Shown in pieces: positions 63,178 through 64,000 of a DNA stretch of 64,000 nucleotides. This DNA comes from Candidatus Kuenenia hertensis (GTDB taxonomy: Bacteria > Planctomycetota > Brocadiia > Brocadiales > Brocadiaceae). The number at the start of each line of letters is the position of its first letter. The stretch's first letter is position 1. Position numbers and translations under genes: made by a program. The stretch lies in assembly GCA_021646465.1 (NCBI GenBank), contig SOET01000007.1:1-64000 (forward strand), given 5' to 3'. The notes beneath the pieces were generated by a model. That model did no database searches. It worked only from the letters and a program-made list of their open reading frames with translations, and was not told the origin of the DNA.

Positions 63178-64000
63178 ATATGGAGTGTATTTAAGTGCAA
63201 CTGGTAAACACGTTTGTATTCCCCGTTATCGTGTATGAGGGATTCGTGGCTGCCTGTTTCAACGATTTTGCCTTGTTTCATTACAATGATTCTATCGCAA
63301 TGCTGAATGGTGGAAAGCCGGTGGGCGACAATGATAGTGGTTTTTCCGGCAATGAGATTATTCAGGGCGTCCTGCACTAATTTTTCCGATTCATAATCAA
63401 GGGAGGACGTTGCTTCGTCTAATAAGAGAATCGGGGCGTTTTTCAGAATGGCGCGTGCAATTGCTATTCGTTGTCGCTGTCCTCCGGATAATTTTACCCC
63501 CATTTCTCCTACGACAGTATTATATTTTTCCGGAAGGGTTATGATAAATTCATGAATGTTAGCAGCTTTTGCGGCATTTTCAATATCTTCCATTCTCGCG
63601 TTTGGCCTGCCGTAAAGGATATTTTCATACAGACTCCGGTTAAACAAAAATGTCTGCTGAGTAACCAGCGCCATGTTTGAGAGAAGTGAATCCCGTTTTA
63701 TCTGGCGGAGGTCTATACCGTCAATGGTAATGGAACCTTCGGACGGATCGTAAAAACGGGGAATGAGATTCACGAGGGTCGATTTTCCCGCACCGCTTTC
63801 TCCCACGATAGCGATTACCTCTCCCTTTTGAATATTCAGACACACATTTTTCAGCACGCGTTCGCTTTTCCCCTCGTAGGAAAAACTCACGTTATGAAAT
63901 GAAATACCTTCTTCTATTTTTAGAGATACGGCGTCCGGCGCATCTTTTAAGTTGGATTCTATGTTGAATAATTCAAACACCCGGTTCGCGCCGGAAAGGG
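63174..64000 (-). CDS. MsbA-like ABC exporter, C-terminal part (runs off the window)
   Basis: At least 275 residues; the frame stays open to the right edge (segment SGANRVFELFNIES), so the transmembrane domain lies outside. Nucleotide-binding domain: Walker A GESGAGKST, Q-loop VTQQTFLFN, signature LSGGQRQRI, Walker B ILLLDEATSSLD and H-loop VAHRLST. This type fuses membrane and ATPase domains and exports lipid A core or other lipids. The pairing with rfbD fits a polysaccharide or lipid export role. Confidence 0.9.
   Translation of the reverse strand, partial: LSGANRVFELFNIESNLKDAPDAVSLKIEEGISFHNVSFSYEGKSERVLKNVCLNIQKGEVIAIVGESGAGKSTLVNLIPRFYDPSEGSITIDGIDLRQIKRDSLLSNMALVTQQTFLFNRSLYENILYGRPNARMEDIENAAKAANIHEFIITLPEKYNTVVGEMGVKLSGGQRQRIAIARAILKNAPILLLDEATSSLDYESEKLVQDALNNLIAGKTTIIVAHRLSTIQHCDRIIVMKQGKIVETGSHESLIHDNGEYKRVYQLHLNTLHI

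Noticed and set aside
1-64000. CRISPR array or tRNA/rRNA genes
   Set aside because: No regularly spaced direct repeats of 24-40 bases and no cloverleaf-like sequence were seen by eye; a tRNA scan would settle this.

Overview
The window looks like chromosome of a Gram-negative, strictly respiratory bacterium with a hopanoid-containing membrane. The evidence is TonB/ExbBD energisation and outer-membrane proteins, several multihaem c-type cytochromes, squalene-hopene cyclase with HpnH, a B12-dependent methylmalonyl-CoA module, an AT-leaning base composition and many small dispersed inverted-repeat elements. This set is compatible with an anammox planctomycete (Brocadiales, Kuenenia-like). That placement is inference: no rRNA and no hydrazine-metabolism marker lies in the window.

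Layout. (1) 1-18.3 kb, all minus strand, is a metal and tetrapyrrole supply island. One long operon carries a zinc-ribbon peptide, a TonB-dependent receptor, a BtuFCD-type ABC importer, CobN, a ChlI-ChlD fusion, ExbB, ExbD and TonB. Next come two metal-related envelope genes, the ECF nickel transporter nikMLQO and its regulator nikR. Four dyad sites of the same 8-15-8 layout lie upstream of nikR, nikM, the outer-membrane gene and the receptor operon, suggesting one nickel regulon. (2) 18.3-25.4 kb holds a decayed nuclease gene and a GlrK-QseG-GlrR-like two-component system. Downstream is a sigma54-type promoter in front of a small secreted acidic repeat protein, then MITE-like elements and a second histidine kinase. 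(3) 25.6-31.5 kb has small soluble proteins ([2Fe-2S] ferredoxin, pentapeptide-type, metallo-beta-lactamase fold), a frameshifted serine protease, an MNT gene with a decayed HEPN partner, and an AbrB/Doc toxin-antitoxin pair. (4) 32.0-38.1 kb is a tightly packed redox operon: a cytochrome b C-terminal-like membrane subunit, three multihaem cytochromes and an alpha/beta hydrolase. It faces a convergent trihaem protein and an MFS transporter. (5) 38.4-50.2 kb contains a thioredoxin-fold protein, glutamate formimidoyltransferase, a lipoprotein with eight Cys/His repeats, an RCK-DHH phosphoesterase, an archaeal-type RNA ligase, DUF72, a Tae4-like amidase, topA, rpsT and a histone-deacetylase-family enzyme. 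(6) 50.4-54.3 kb carries the hopanoid genes shc and hpnH, then a c-di-GMP-I riboswitch with terminator ahead of a YjfB-like motility peptide. (7) 54.7-62 kb has a DASS anion transporter and a propionate/methylmalonyl-CoA operon (mutase B12 domain, MeaB, mutase catalytic subunit, epimerase, carboxyltransferase). (8) 62.3-64 kb has rfbD and an MsbA-like ABC exporter cut by the window edge.

The parts connect. The first island could supply corrinoid, cobalt and nickel, and the mutase near 57-60 kb is a cobalamin consumer. The best candidates for undescribed biology are the eight-repeat Cys/His lipoprotein, the cytochrome operon with unusual haem motifs, the sigma54-controlled acidic repeat protein, and the TonB/CobN/ChlID/BtuFCD operon under possible nickel control.
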